From Alnus glutinosa (lineage: Eukaryota > Streptophyta > Magnoliopsida > Fagales > Betulaceae), in assembly GCF_958979055.1 (NCBI RefSeq), contig NC_084899.1:22201501-22265500 (forward strand): a stretch of DNA of 64,000 bases, in the 5' to 3' direction. Numbering within the stretch: the stretch's first letter is position 1; every line of letters starts with the position of its first letter. Under the pieces are notes generated by a model. That model made no database searches. It saw only the letters and a program-made list of their open reading frames with translations, and was not told the origin of the DNA. The position numbers were made by a program, and so were the translations under genes. This document shows, piece by piece, positions 13,110 to 24,299 of this stretch.

Positions 13110-14059
13110 TTTTTTTTTTTTTTTTTGGTGAAACAGTGTATTCTTCTTCATTTCTAAGAAATACTTCCCAAAGAGGTTATACAACTAGAGAAAACGATAT
13201 AAGAACAAGAGCACGAAATACAATCACAACGCCTAAAGGCAAGAAACATAGCCCGAAGGCCATTGTAGTGAACTAAAGATAAAGAATCTCTACTTATAAA
13301 ACCAGAAAAAACTTGGCTTAAAACAGCTATCAAACGGTAAATTGTGAACACAAGCAAGAATATACAAACAAAAAACAAATAGAAACCCAGCATACAGGCA
13401 CCAGGAAAGAAATGACCACTGGAGTCGGCGCGTGCCTTCTCTGGGAACTCCCTTAGCGATGGACGACCTTCACGAGCTTAGATTGGCACCTTCTGAGACC
13501 GGAGAAAGTAGCTGTAGCCCACACACACATAAAACAGAAGATCTAAACCGCAGGCGCTTGCGGGTCACACACCGACCAGAAACGAACCGCACAGCCTCAT
13601 TAAGTGACCATCCAGACCAGATAGGCCGGCTACCGCACCTGGACAGTTCTTGTTGGAGAAAAGCCAGCCGAGGATAAAAACATCTGACTTTGAACATATC
13701 TCCACCGGAAATCCACCAACATCTATCGTTTTTCACGGGCCAGCACTTGAAAATCACTGCTTACAACAAAAAAACTATAGAAAAATAAAAAAATAAAAAA
13801 AAAAACCCAACAACCTCCACCGGTCAAGTACCGAGAGGATAAAAAACTCTAACAATATAAAGGTTTGGAGATAAGACCACCAGTACCTCTGGAAAAACCA
13901 AGGGGGGAACAAAAACCACCATTGCCTTAAAGGGCAGGGGAAAACACCAGCACCATGAGGGGGAGACGTGAAGCCTCCCCCCTTGGCGAACGAAGTTCTC
14001 GGGTTTCTCTCTTTTAAACTTCAGACGTTATTTCTCTAAAAAAAAGAGAGACTGAGAGA
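13110..14059 (-). mobile_element. Non-LTR retroposon with poly(A) tail and TSD
   Basis: The plus strand starts with a T run at 13109-13126, the complement of a poly(A) tail. The insertion is flanked by the exact 13-bp repeat TCAACAAGGCCAC at 13097-13109 and 14060-14072. Poly(A) plus a 13-bp target duplication is the hallmark of LINE-machinery retroposition, with the element on the minus strand. The roughly 950-bp body has no long reading frame and no reverse transcriptase motif, so it is a truncated or non-autonomous element. Its 5' part is GA/CT-rich and contains a 'ggggaggcttcacgtctccc' hairpin. Confidence 0.75.
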
Positions 14060-14072
14060 TCAACAAGGCCAC

Positions 14073-14233
14073 GTTTTAGTGGAAGAAGAAGAAACAAAAA
14101 AAGTCGTCTGAAATTTTGTCCTTCAAAAAACCCATGAATTTAGGCTCTATCTTGGAATACAAACAAAGTGGTTTGGGTGCCTGGGGATGAGCCCCTCCTT
14201 TATTTATTTATTTATTTTTTAAAAAAGAAGATT

Positions 14234-14276
<43 letters not shown>

Positions 14277-15316
14277 CTTTTATTATTACGGCTGACATGT
14301 GTCATAATTTCATTGAATTTGATATAGCATACTAACAGAAATCGTCAAATTATTTGATGGAATTTGATAGTACGGACTAATTTGTTATTTTTGCATATTA
14401 TAGGAAGCTCTCAGAACATTTTAAAACCACATTGAATTTATTGCAAATTAGTGAAACTACGAAGACTAATTTTACATTTTTGTATTTTCTTAAAACTGTT
14501 AATTTAGTTTATGGGGTTTGACTCTTTGACAAATAACTTCTTTTAAGGTTTAAAAAGAGACAAATCACTTTCTTTAATACCCCTATGTAACAAATAATTC
14601 TCTTTGCAAATTTCGCCATATATTATATTTTTTTTGTCGGAATTATTGTGAAATTACACATTTATCCCAAAAAATAAATTAAAAAGAAAAAAGAAAAAAA
14701 AGGTGGTTTAGCCATTCCCTTTGAACAATTTGAGCCACCCCCATCTCTCGTTTTGTTTTCTTGTTTTGATATTTGTCAGGGTAAATGTGCAATTTCATAG
14801 TTACCCCGACCAAAAATTGGCCAAAGATTTGTCCAAAGGAAGTTTTTTTGTTAAGCAGGGCTACCGCAAAGAGTGATTTTTTGTAAAAGCGCTTTTACAT
14901 TAAGAAATAGCAAATGGGGATTTTGTTGTCCTCAGCTTGGAGGGTTGGATTCGGGCCCAATCACCACGATAATTGTTTTGGGTTATAGGCCCTGAAACTC
15001 ACCCACACAGAGGGTCCCCCGGGCCATTGGTAGTTTACTAGTCTAATTTATCAAAGCAAACTCATTTGACATTTAGAGGTATGTGAAGATGACTAGCTAG
15101 CTTCTTGTTGGAGTGTTAAGGGTTACTCCTTTGAGTAGGAGGTCTGTTGATGTTTGGAGTATTACTTCCAGCACTTTTCATTTTTAAAGCTGTGTTTGGC
15201 TTCTTTGTATATGGGTACTCTTTATAACTAGGAGCGGCAATTCGTGTTGTGTCAGAATATAAATATAAAATTATATAGGTTAACTTTAACTCAATCAATT
15301 TAATTAAAGCAAGTTA
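14073..15316. other. Intergenic, repeat-rich
   Basis: Contains a (TA)n microsatellite at 14239-14273 and a fold-back structure at about 14631-14815: 'gtcggaattattgtgaaatt..acatttatccc' against 'gggtaaatgtgcaatttcatagttaccccgac', each quoted in part. From about 15225 the words 'gcggcaattcgtgttgtgtc' resemble the end of a hAT-like repeat that resumes after the element at 15317-15986. No gene. Confidence 0.5.
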
Positions 15317-15986
15317 GAGCATTAGAAGCAGATACCCAACCATTTTCCATAAATTTAGGGAACAAAACTACCTTTTGTTTCTCTATCCAAATACACTCCA
15401 CAATAAATTTCCTTAATCTTCTCTATATCATTAAAATAATATTTTTTTACTTATATATATATGACAGAAATTTCCTACAAACCGAGACATGTGAGAATCA
15501 CATATTTTTTTTATTAATGCTATTAATAAATGTTTGTTCTCTCAATATCTCATTCTCTCTTCTGTCTTCCTTTCTCATTTGTCTTTTGCATCGTCTCTCT
15601 CTGCTTCGTCTTCTTTCTCTCGTCTCTCGTCTCTCTCTCTCTCTCTCTCATCTATCTCTCGTCTTTCTCTCTCTAAATCTCTCTCTCTCTTGCTTTCGTT
15701 GATTTCTTGGTTTTGTTGTTTTATATTTGTTGATTTTGATTGGTTTTTTTTTTTGTTGGGGCCGAGGGGGGGGGGGGTTTCTGCAAGAGGAATAACAAAT
15801 TGCGAGACTTCCTTTACTTTTTTGGATTATAATAATGCATTGGGTAACACTGTAGCTAGTAGCTACCCAAGGGTTTAATGAACTTTTGAGGAATTTGTTT
15901 TGGGTGTCTTTTGGTAATTTTATTTTTGAGATTTTCCCTATATTTAGGGAAATAAACTACTTATAGGGTATCTGCTGTTAATGCTC
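15317..15986. mobile_element. PIF/Harbinger-like DNA transposon, non-autonomous
   Basis: A 670-bp element with terminal inverted repeats of about 21 bp. The left end begins GAGCATTAGAAGCAG, and the right end in reverse complement begins GAGCATTAACAGCAG, two mismatches in all. The 3-bp duplication TTA at 15314-15316 and 15987-15989 fits PIF/Harbinger. No transposase is present. Inside is a long CT-rich tract (about 15540-15690) followed by a G run, which might be a captured gene leader but cannot be assigned. It appears to sit inside an older hAT-like repeat. Confidence 0.7.
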
Positions 15987-16317
15987 TTAAACCCCTCAAC
16001 TCTAACCTGCTACTTTCGTGTTGGGTTCAGGACAAATTCACGAATCATGTAAAAAATTGTTAACCCTATTTGAACGGGCTTGATTGCTCTACAGCTCTGT
16101 GCTTGCATGATTTGGGAATATCTTATACTTCTTACATTCCAAGACAGCTGTTTTAAGATGCATTGTCATAAATTACACATTTCCAATTCCTAGAAATATA
16201 TAAACTCCTTATCAAAAACATTAGCACCATACACTACAATTACATTCTTAATGAGGATCAGATAGACAATACCATAACGGGAACTGGTAATTAGATGAAC
16301 ACAAGCAAAAAGAAAGC
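15987..16317. other. TMKL1 3' flank and hAT-like remnant
   Basis: The left part (to about 16080) has 'aacctgctactttcgtgttg' words typical of the hAT-like repeat interrupted by the element to its left. The remainder is presumably the 3' UTR of the minus-strand kinase gene. Confidence 0.4.
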
Positions 16318-19300
16318 TCAAAATGGTGTACCAATTTCACTCCTTGTTTCTGTAGGGCTGTACAAAGCAGACCTGTTCCTTGGTCGATTCTCCTCCAATT
16401 GCTTCACGACCTCATCCATTGTGGGTCTAACTGTAGCCACTGGAGCACAGCAACCCATTGCAAGCTTCAATGCATGAACCAACCCCTCTTCCATGGGACT
16501 CCTTATCCCCTTCAAGACCTCCACATCAAAAACCTCCATCGTTGTCTCCTCCAAAACTGCCACTTTCACCATTGAAGGCAAATCGACATATTCCCCACTT
16601 CTCCCATTTTTTCCAGGTTTCTTTCCTATCAAAATTTCCAATAGCAATATCCCAAATGCATAGACATCTGTCCTGGAGCTGCATTTCTTCATCTTTTGAA
16701 GCTCTGGTGCTTTGTAACCATCAGTCTTTGCAAGTGCCACTATTTCATCAGCTACGGCTGGGATCATCAGCTTGTCAAGCCCAAACTCAGTGAGCCTGGC
16801 TAGGAAAAACTCGTCTATGTGCACATTTTTGGATCTCACATTTCCATGAGTAATGGGTAACTCAAGACCAGTATGAAGATATGCTAGTCCTCTGGCTATA
16901 CCCAAAGCAATCTTGTGTCTTCGAGCCCAGTTCAGCACTGGTTTTCCAGCTCTAGTCTCTGAGTCAACCAGAACAGAGAAAACCAGAGTATAATGAATTT
17001 GCATGAGCACTCATCATTTGCAAAAGAGACAGATATAGAGGCACTCATATAATTTGTAGATCATCTAAAATGGCTTTTATAGTAACTAGCTCATTTGCTC
17101 CAAAAAAAAAAATAAAAAAATCTTCCATTATTCGTTTAAACGAAGTAACAGAAAACTTTTTAAGTTAAGGTGTTTTTGAGGACTAGAGCTCGCAACTCCT
17201 TGCTCTATTGCAACCAAATCTGTGGCTCAGTTAAGTCTTATAGGCACATCACGGGAAGGACATGAATTTGACAGTGACTCTGGCATGAATAATGGGAAAG
17301 ACTCCTGTGGATCCAAAAGTCTTACTTGACCCCACAGGTCTAATGAATCTCATGGATAAGGCTGAGAGCAGCTCATGTCCCAAGAATTCAAACTTCAAGA
17401 ATATTACAAGGATGGAAGTTATTTTCGATCATTCATTTAGGAGGTTTTCTGACTCTAAAAGGCATGGGTTGAGGACAATCTATTGATCCCTAGTTGAGAC
17501 AAAGAAACCTGGTAGGAACGTACTTGGAGTTGCTTAAAGTGAGCGAGTTATTGTTACAACTATTCTTGGTCTTGCTCTAAAGAGTGTCTCAGCTATTGAT
17601 GGGGCTCTTCTAAGATTGGCTTTCATTGACTTGGAAAGGACTCTAATGGAATATTTTTTGTCAAGGGAGTCGAGGAGTTTTGGCAACCAAGTTTTTACTC
17701 TTTCGTTGTCATGTGATGTTGAGGGAAAATTCAACGTCACTGGAACTTGTCAAACTATCCTTTATGAAGCCACATTGCCAAGGACTCTAAAACATGTAAC
17801 TTCTTGCGTTCTCATGTTACCTTTTTTAATTGTCAATCACTGATTTGAACTTACAACCTAATCCGGGGTAAGATTAGAATAGCATGAGAATTAAAGTGTT
17901 CTCAATACTATGAGGGCAACTATTTACTGATTTAATATTGTGATGCTAAATTTACTTCCTTATAATGATGAAAATTGAAGAGCTCCTACAATTCCATCTC
18001 TATATGAAATGCCAGATAAAATAAATGCAGAGGGAAGCACGTAAAATGAACATACCATGTAAAAGATCATAGAGGGTTCTGTGAGGAAGATATTCATAAA
18101 TGAGAAGCTTTTCCCCTCTCTTCCCCTGATAAAAAGCTCTCAATGGAATCAAATTCTCATGGCGAATCTTTCCCAATTGCTTTATCACGGGTAAACATGA
18201 ACTCCCATCCTTGCAACTACCTTCCCTCAACAACCTTAAAGCAATGGCCCCTCCATCAGCAAGCTTCGCCTTATAAACAGTCCCATAGTTTGTCTTCTCC
18301 ATAACTTGTCCGGTCGCGTTCAACACATCCTCTAACGTCAAATGCTCACCGCCTTGAAACAAAATAAGCTTTCCTTCACCACCTCCACCACCACCACCAA
18401 CACCAACACCAACACCAACACCAATATTTTCATCATCTTCCCCTTCCTCAAATTCATCTTCACTCTCCCCCCTACTCTTCTTCTTCTTATTTTGCACATA
18501 CCCAATTAACAGGGAAGCCAAAACCACTGCTCCAGCCATTAAACCAATCACAATGCCGGCAATTGCACCCGGGCTCAATCCAGAACTTCCACTACAACTT
18601 TTCAAAGGTAACCCACAAAGCCCCGGATTGTTTCCCTCAAAAACCTCCACACCATACTTCGATTCTCCAAAAACAGGCAAAACCCCACTGAAGTTATTGT
18701 GTGAAAGATTCAATTTCTCAAGGGTCAGTCCAGATAAACTCTCCGGAATTGAACCCGAAAGCACATTATCCCCAAGATAAAGCTCTTTAAGCCCATGAAA
18801 CTGGGTAACGAATTCCGGAAAATTCCCAGAAAGCTTGTTGCTACCCAAATCTAAAACCTGTAAATTCTTGCAAGTAGAGTTAGGCAGTGCAGGTTCTGGG
18901 ACTGACCCAGACAGTGAATTACCATGAAGCCTAAGAGAAACAAGTCTATCACACAAGTTCCAGATAGATGGTGCTAAAGCGCCACTCAACAAGTTGTTAC
19001 CCAAATCAATGTCAGAGAGTGAAGAGCTATAGCCTAGCTCAAGAGGGATAGTTCCACTCAGTGAATTGACGTTAAGGTAGAGACTTTGAAGCATAGAGAA
19101 CTCACCCAGCTCTCTGGGGAGTGAGCCGGTGAGATTGGCAGAGGGAAGCTGAAGAGAGAGAAGGTGCAAAGACGGGTCTTTGAAGAGAGAGAGGTTGGTC
19201 CATTGTGGGGAAGAGACGTCACTGCAAAGCAAAGGGGAGCCATTGGAGAAGACCCATTTGAGGCCCCTCCATTGGCACAAAGGCACAGAAGCATTCCATG

Positions 19301-19481
19301 AAGATAGCAAAAGGTTGTCAGTGTTACCTTGCAGTGAAGCTCTGATTTTTCCCCAGAGAAGCTCAACATCTGAAGAAGCAGAAGACAAAGAAGCAGGCTC
19401 ACCGAGAGTGGTGCCTTCGGTGAAGAAGAAGAGGAGCAAGAAGAAGACAATGTAGAGAGAGAAAAGGTTCAGAAGCGCCAT
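16318..19481 (-). CDS. TMKL1: LRR receptor-like pseudokinase TMKL1, 2 exons
   Basis: Exon 1 19481-18056 and exon 2 16958-16318 join with a split Glu codon to give 688 aa (Arabidopsis TMKL1, as recalled, about 674). Order: signal peptide (1-26), N-terminal cap with paired Cys, about five to six LRRs (LxxLxLxxNxLSGxIP; residues about 100-290), LCGLPLKSC cap, a transmembrane helix (SPGAIAGIVIGLMAGAVVLA), an acidic plus poly-Gly juxtamembrane tract, then a kinase fold. Catalytic positions are degenerate: the VAIK lysine region reads IALRLL, HRD reads HGN, and DFG reads EFG. It should therefore be a pseudokinase, a plasma-membrane scaffold or decoy. The C-terminal sequence NRSALYSPTETRSEIGTPF closely matches TMKL1. 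The 5' leader carries a (GA)n tract at about 19489-19530. The 1.1-kb intron contains an unexplained open frame. Identification is firm; the ligand and partners are unknown to me. Confidence 0.94.
17292..17843 (+). other. Unexplained ORF-like tract in TMKL1 intron
   Basis: On the strand opposite TMKL1, two frames (17292-17486 and 17616-17843) have protein-like composition and are separated by stops at about 17484-17550. The second contains alternating hydrophobic/polar sequence around LRLAFIDLERTLMEYFLSRE. I do not recognise a family. It could be a decayed gene fragment brought in by a transposon, or chance. Confidence 0.2.
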
Positions 19482-20320
19482 GAACGAAGCAGAGGAGAGA
19501 GAGAGAGCGAGAGAGAGAGAGAGAGAGAGAAAGAGGAAGGTGGTGCTGGTGGGGAGCTCTAAGAGACTCTAGGTTCTCTTTTCTGGGAAAGCTGACAGAG
19601 TGTTGACTGTAAGTAATCTCCTAGTCTAATAATTTAACGGTCATGATTTGGGTATACATTTCAATATTTTCATACAATGTCACACAGTGTTGCAAGTATA
19701 AATATCCTCCTCCTTGATTCTGCGCCGTTGGATTTCCCTAAATTTTTTCCACGAGGACTTTAAGGATAATTAACGGTGCAGCATTAGGGAAGAGGTAGTG
19801 AGGTACACCTTGGAAGACAACAAAAAGGTTGTAAATAAATAAAATATTGGGGTTCCATTTTATATTATTTTTCTCTGCACGCTCACCTTTGGAATTGAAG
19901 ATTTTTCTTTGATTCTTTTATTCAGTTTGCACTCTTTGAGAAAGATTAAAGAAACCCTTTTCCCTACTTGCCTTGCACTCTTGCAAGAAGCCACAAGGCT
20001 TATTAATGGGGTTTAAATCCTCTTAATTAGGCCTATTCCAATTACACAGAAATTCAGATAATTATAAGAAAGAAAAAAAGAATTTAATTTGGGTTTAACA
20101 GGATTCATCTAATTAAATTAGAGTCAGAATAGTTAATCTTAATATATTAATTTTGTGTTGCGTTTATCGTCGTATAAAAAATTGTCTGCTTTTATGTTAC
20201 ATGTTAACTGCAATTTGAAAACGCAATTCTAAACAATTTATATTATTTATTTACGAAATCGCAATTATAAAGGCACTATTAAATGGCTCAAATCATTGTG
20301 TTCGGACTTAATAATAGGGA

Positions 20321-20352
<32 letters not shown>

Positions 20353-22240
20353 TCCTTAATCCAGGCTCTTGAACAAGCTAGTGAGAACAGGGTGATAACA
20401 AGATCTTGATCCAATCTCTTTGATAAGTCACAGGTGTATTTGACATTTGGTGCTCCAACGTTCACTGCCATACACGTGTTGATGATCTTTGACTGTTGAC
20501 GTGTGATCTGACAATGCTGGCGAGAGATGGTGATTGTGCGGTTGTCATGTTGCGATTATTGTATATTATCTGTGGGGTTGCAGTGGGGCCACTGTGTTTG
20601 TGGGACAGAGCAGATCGAAAAAGCAAAGCTAAATAAAGAAGAAAAGGAGAGGTGAATCTATGTTCCACAGCTCTCAGCCCCAGACGAGAAAGAAGATGGC
20701 CATTGAGTGTACCACTTTAAACCTCATGCTCACGTTCAGTGAGATCCACCTTGCAAATATCTTATTCACTAATATTTATGCAATTATTTCACCTTAAATT
20801 ATTTTTTCTTTCTTTTTAGGGTTCTAACTAATCTTCATTCAATTTGGGGTGGCAATTTGGGTTGTGTCGAAACATTAATATAAGATATATAAATCAATTT
20901 TAATCTAACCCATTTAATCAAACGAGTCATGTAAAAAAATTGACAGTCCTACTACTTTCAATGACTGGATACGTACGGTCTGTTTTATATTCTAAATGAT
21001 GTATATTTTATCACGTCATTTAAAAGTTAGGGTATTTTGCTATCGTGTTTGGAGAATGTGTGTTTTGTTTTTGGTTTAAAAATGTGTTCTGATGCGACAT
21101 AAATATGAAACACGTTTTTATGTTTTGGATTGTTTCTCGGTCTCCATTTAGAGGACCCTAAACCCAAGTGGCAAAATTTGGCCCCTGAAATTTGTTTGTA
21201 TTGTCTTTAATTCCATATCAACTTAAGAGACTTGAAAAAAAGAAAGAAAAAAGAAAGAAAAAAAAAAAGAAAAAAGGAAAAGAAAAAAGTAAAAAAGAAA
21301 AAGAAAGAAGGAACTTTTAAGAAGGGAATGTCCCTAGTACAAGAAAACCCCACATAAAAAAGAATGATCTTTATGAGGACATGCCATGAAAATAAAGGGT
21401 TGGAGAAAGGTGTTTGATATTTCATGAAATGATATCCAATTATTCAAAAAGGATATAAACATGTTTCTTTGCAGTTCACTGTTCAAACTCACGCCACTAT
21501 AACGAATCATTCCTTTCCTTAAACCGCCTAAAATTTTTCATCACTGATCATCCTTTTATCATCATGTTTGACCTTTCTCATTTCTCTTCCCTGGTTTTAA
21601 CCTGGTTAGAACTTTTAAATTTCTCCCAACTTTGCCTAATGATGTTGCCGGTACGTGTATCTCAATAATTTTGCTATTCGAATGGCTAACAATTGAGACA
21701 GAAAATGTAAAAGAGCTCTCATGAGATTTTTTTATCCGAGCAAGTCTCAAACAGTCCGCCTACTTGTTTAAACAGATCGATGAATTCTCCTATAGAGGTT
21801 TCCTTACATTAATTGCTTGAATTATTTGTAATTTAGATATATCAGCCTAAGAGTTGCTTCATATATCAAATATACGGGGTATTGTGTATATATGTACGGT
21901 CTGAGCAAATAGACAAAGAGAACAGCAACAAAACCTACAAACAAAAAGAAAAGACAAAAAAAAAAAAAAAAAAAACAAAGAAGAAGAAGAAGAAGATGAG
22001 AAAGACTTTTTACCCAAGGTGATATCAGTAATAGGAGGCAATGCCAAAATGAGAATGCTTTTACTTTGTCAGTAAAAGCGACTTATATAGTAAGGTTGTG
22101 TGCATGCCAATTAACATTACGCTAAACTTTTTAGAATGAAGTGCGGGATATTATACGAGAAATGTTAGAGTTACTAAATTTTTTATTAAGATATGCGTAT
22201 CAAAATGACGTGAAGTTCATTAATTAGGGATGATTAAAAC
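19482..22240. other. Intergenic, TMKL1 upstream side
   Basis: TMKL1 5' leader and promoter at the left end (GA repeat, then AT-rich DNA). A T/A homopolymer block lies at 20321-20352. Around 20840-20950 there is a partial hAT-like repeat ('ggggtggcaatttgggttgtg'). Purine-rich AAAGAAA tracts lie at 21235-21310 and 21955-21995. No gene is supported. Confidence 0.45.
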
Positions 22241-22244
22241 AATT

Positions 22245-22610
22245 AATCAAAAGAAATGCTACGAGTGCCAATGAATAAGCTCCACATTATTTTGGTACCG
22301 ATCTCTTGGTCAAAATTTTGGTACTCATAGCATTTCTCGTATATAATATATAGCAAAATGTTGCTATTTTGACTATACTTACACAACATTCAAATATAAG
22401 TAGTTTTTTTTTTCCTATCTAAGCATAAAAACGCTAGAGTTCCCAATTTTTTATTCCAAAATTTGGTCTTCAAATGATGTGTTACAATCCCAAGTCAATT
22501 ATTATTTTGAAAAATATGTTACCATCTCGTTCGATTGTACCGCATTATTTGGAGATCAAGTTTTGAAAAAAAAAGTTGGAAAATGTAGCATTTTTAACCT
22601 ATATATCCCT
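22245..22610. repeat. Two small fold-back repeats
   Basis: Repeat 1 (about 22250-22345): AGAAATGCTACGAGTGCCAA pairs with TTGGTACTCATAGCATTTCT. Repeat 2 (about 22427-22600): 'acgctagagttcccaatttt' with 'aaagttggaaaatgtagca', plus inner arms 'aaatttggtcttcaaat' and 'atttggagatcaagttttg'. Both look like MITE remnants without coding capacity. Confidence 0.5.
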
Positions 22611-24299
22611 CCTTTCCCCCAAAAGTAAGTGAAAAAAATAAAAGGTACACCGTTTCTACTGATATCAGTAAAACCCCTTCCATTACTTTATGGATAAACC
22701 AAGTCCTTGGCCAAAGAAGATCCCTAAAGGCTCTTTCAATTTTCTTTCGATCTAGATGTTGTAGATGGTCGCTGCAAAGCCACTTTCTGTACAGAGCAGA
22801 TCATGTCAATGTCTCCAGCATGCTCTAGAGCCTAGCCATCCACTCAAAAGTCCTGTTTTCAGTGCCGTTTGCGTAGCTGCAGCAGCTCACAAGGACACAG
22901 GAAAAAAGAGAGATGCCTTGTTGAGTTGAGCCTCGTCTGTGCGTAGAGTGACAGAGGCAGGACACTCGGATTTGCACCACTATTCCTTTCACCAGAGCAT
23001 GATATGTGTCTTTTATTTTGCATTGAACTTTTAAACTTTGTTCAGCATGGTGGAAACATACTGATTGCTTTTTCTTGGTTTTGGACCAACAAAATTATTT
23101 TCAAATGATGCCTTGTAAACTATTATAAAACTCATTACTCCAGAAATGTGGACCAACCTCTTGCTCTTATTAATCATTTATAAGATCACTCTCAACTTTT
23201 GCAATTTCTTTCCTATAAACTATGTAGACTTTGTAATTTAAGTTTCAAATATTTCAGTAGTTACCTGCTTCATGCCTTGTGTGTGTGTGTGTGTAAGTCC
23301 CATTTTTTACCCATCTTTGGATCCGGCATTTTGGAAGAGACTATCCCCCACATGAGTGAATTATTATTATGTGTTGCCTTTTTGAATTTTTAAAATTTAT
23401 ATCAAACTGTGATAGTGGGCTGAAAAAGTGGGAGGAAGATCTCGTGCAATAGAGTAGCCCATGTGAGAGCTTCTTTGAGTTCCATCTTTTCGGATAGGTG
23501 CTTAGGTAGCTCGAACAGCCTAAATAGGTAGGGTTCGGACAAGCTCTTACATGAGTTGTCCTATTGCAGTACAATAGGGCAGCCTGATGATACCACCTTT
23601 AATTGTCCACCTAACAAAACTCTTCATACACGCGACCATGCTAGAAAAATATGTTGGCAACTCCTATGGCCAGTTTGTCAACATTCCCTTCATTGATCAG
23701 ATATCCATTAACTCTCCCTTGATAAAAATTTTCAATATTCTTTACAAAATTTTCAATAGGGCCAATTGAGGCCCATTTGGCCCGCTGGATCGACAATTCG
23801 TGTTTATTAAGCCTATCGATAAATCCTCCTAGTAGGTAATTATTATGTGCTGGGTATCACATTCTTTCCCCTTATCAAAATTATGTCCTCGAAATTTCAT
23901 GTATATGTAAGTAATCTCTCCTTCAAGGGGTTTCGAGATGGATTCTGGATTGTAACTTTGGGATTAGCTTTCACCAATTTATGTCTAACCTTGAACCACC
24001 AGGAAAGAACTATATCATTTCTCAACAAAAATTGTGTTAGTTCAAGTCAAAGATTTCATATGAGATAAGGGGAAAAAATCTTTAAGGTGATATCCTCATA
24101 TAAAGAGCTCCCAATTACAAAGCAATGCAAACTCTTTTGTAACTATTATACATCCATAGAATGAATACAAAACAAGGCTCAGTTATGAAGAAACAGGATA
24201 ATGAATGCGATTGTATGACTCTGCCTGTTCTAAAATATTTTGATTCAATCATATCTACAGTTGTACCAGAAACAGCCTTATGTACCTATGATTGAGAAA
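22611..24299. other. Intergenic, LPA66 3' flank
   Basis: A (TG)n microsatellite at 23279-23294. Short plus-strand frames at 23199-23393 and 23847-24068 have no recognisable domain. The last few hundred bases are probably the 3' UTR of the minus-strand PPR gene. Nothing else is assignable. Confidence 0.4.
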
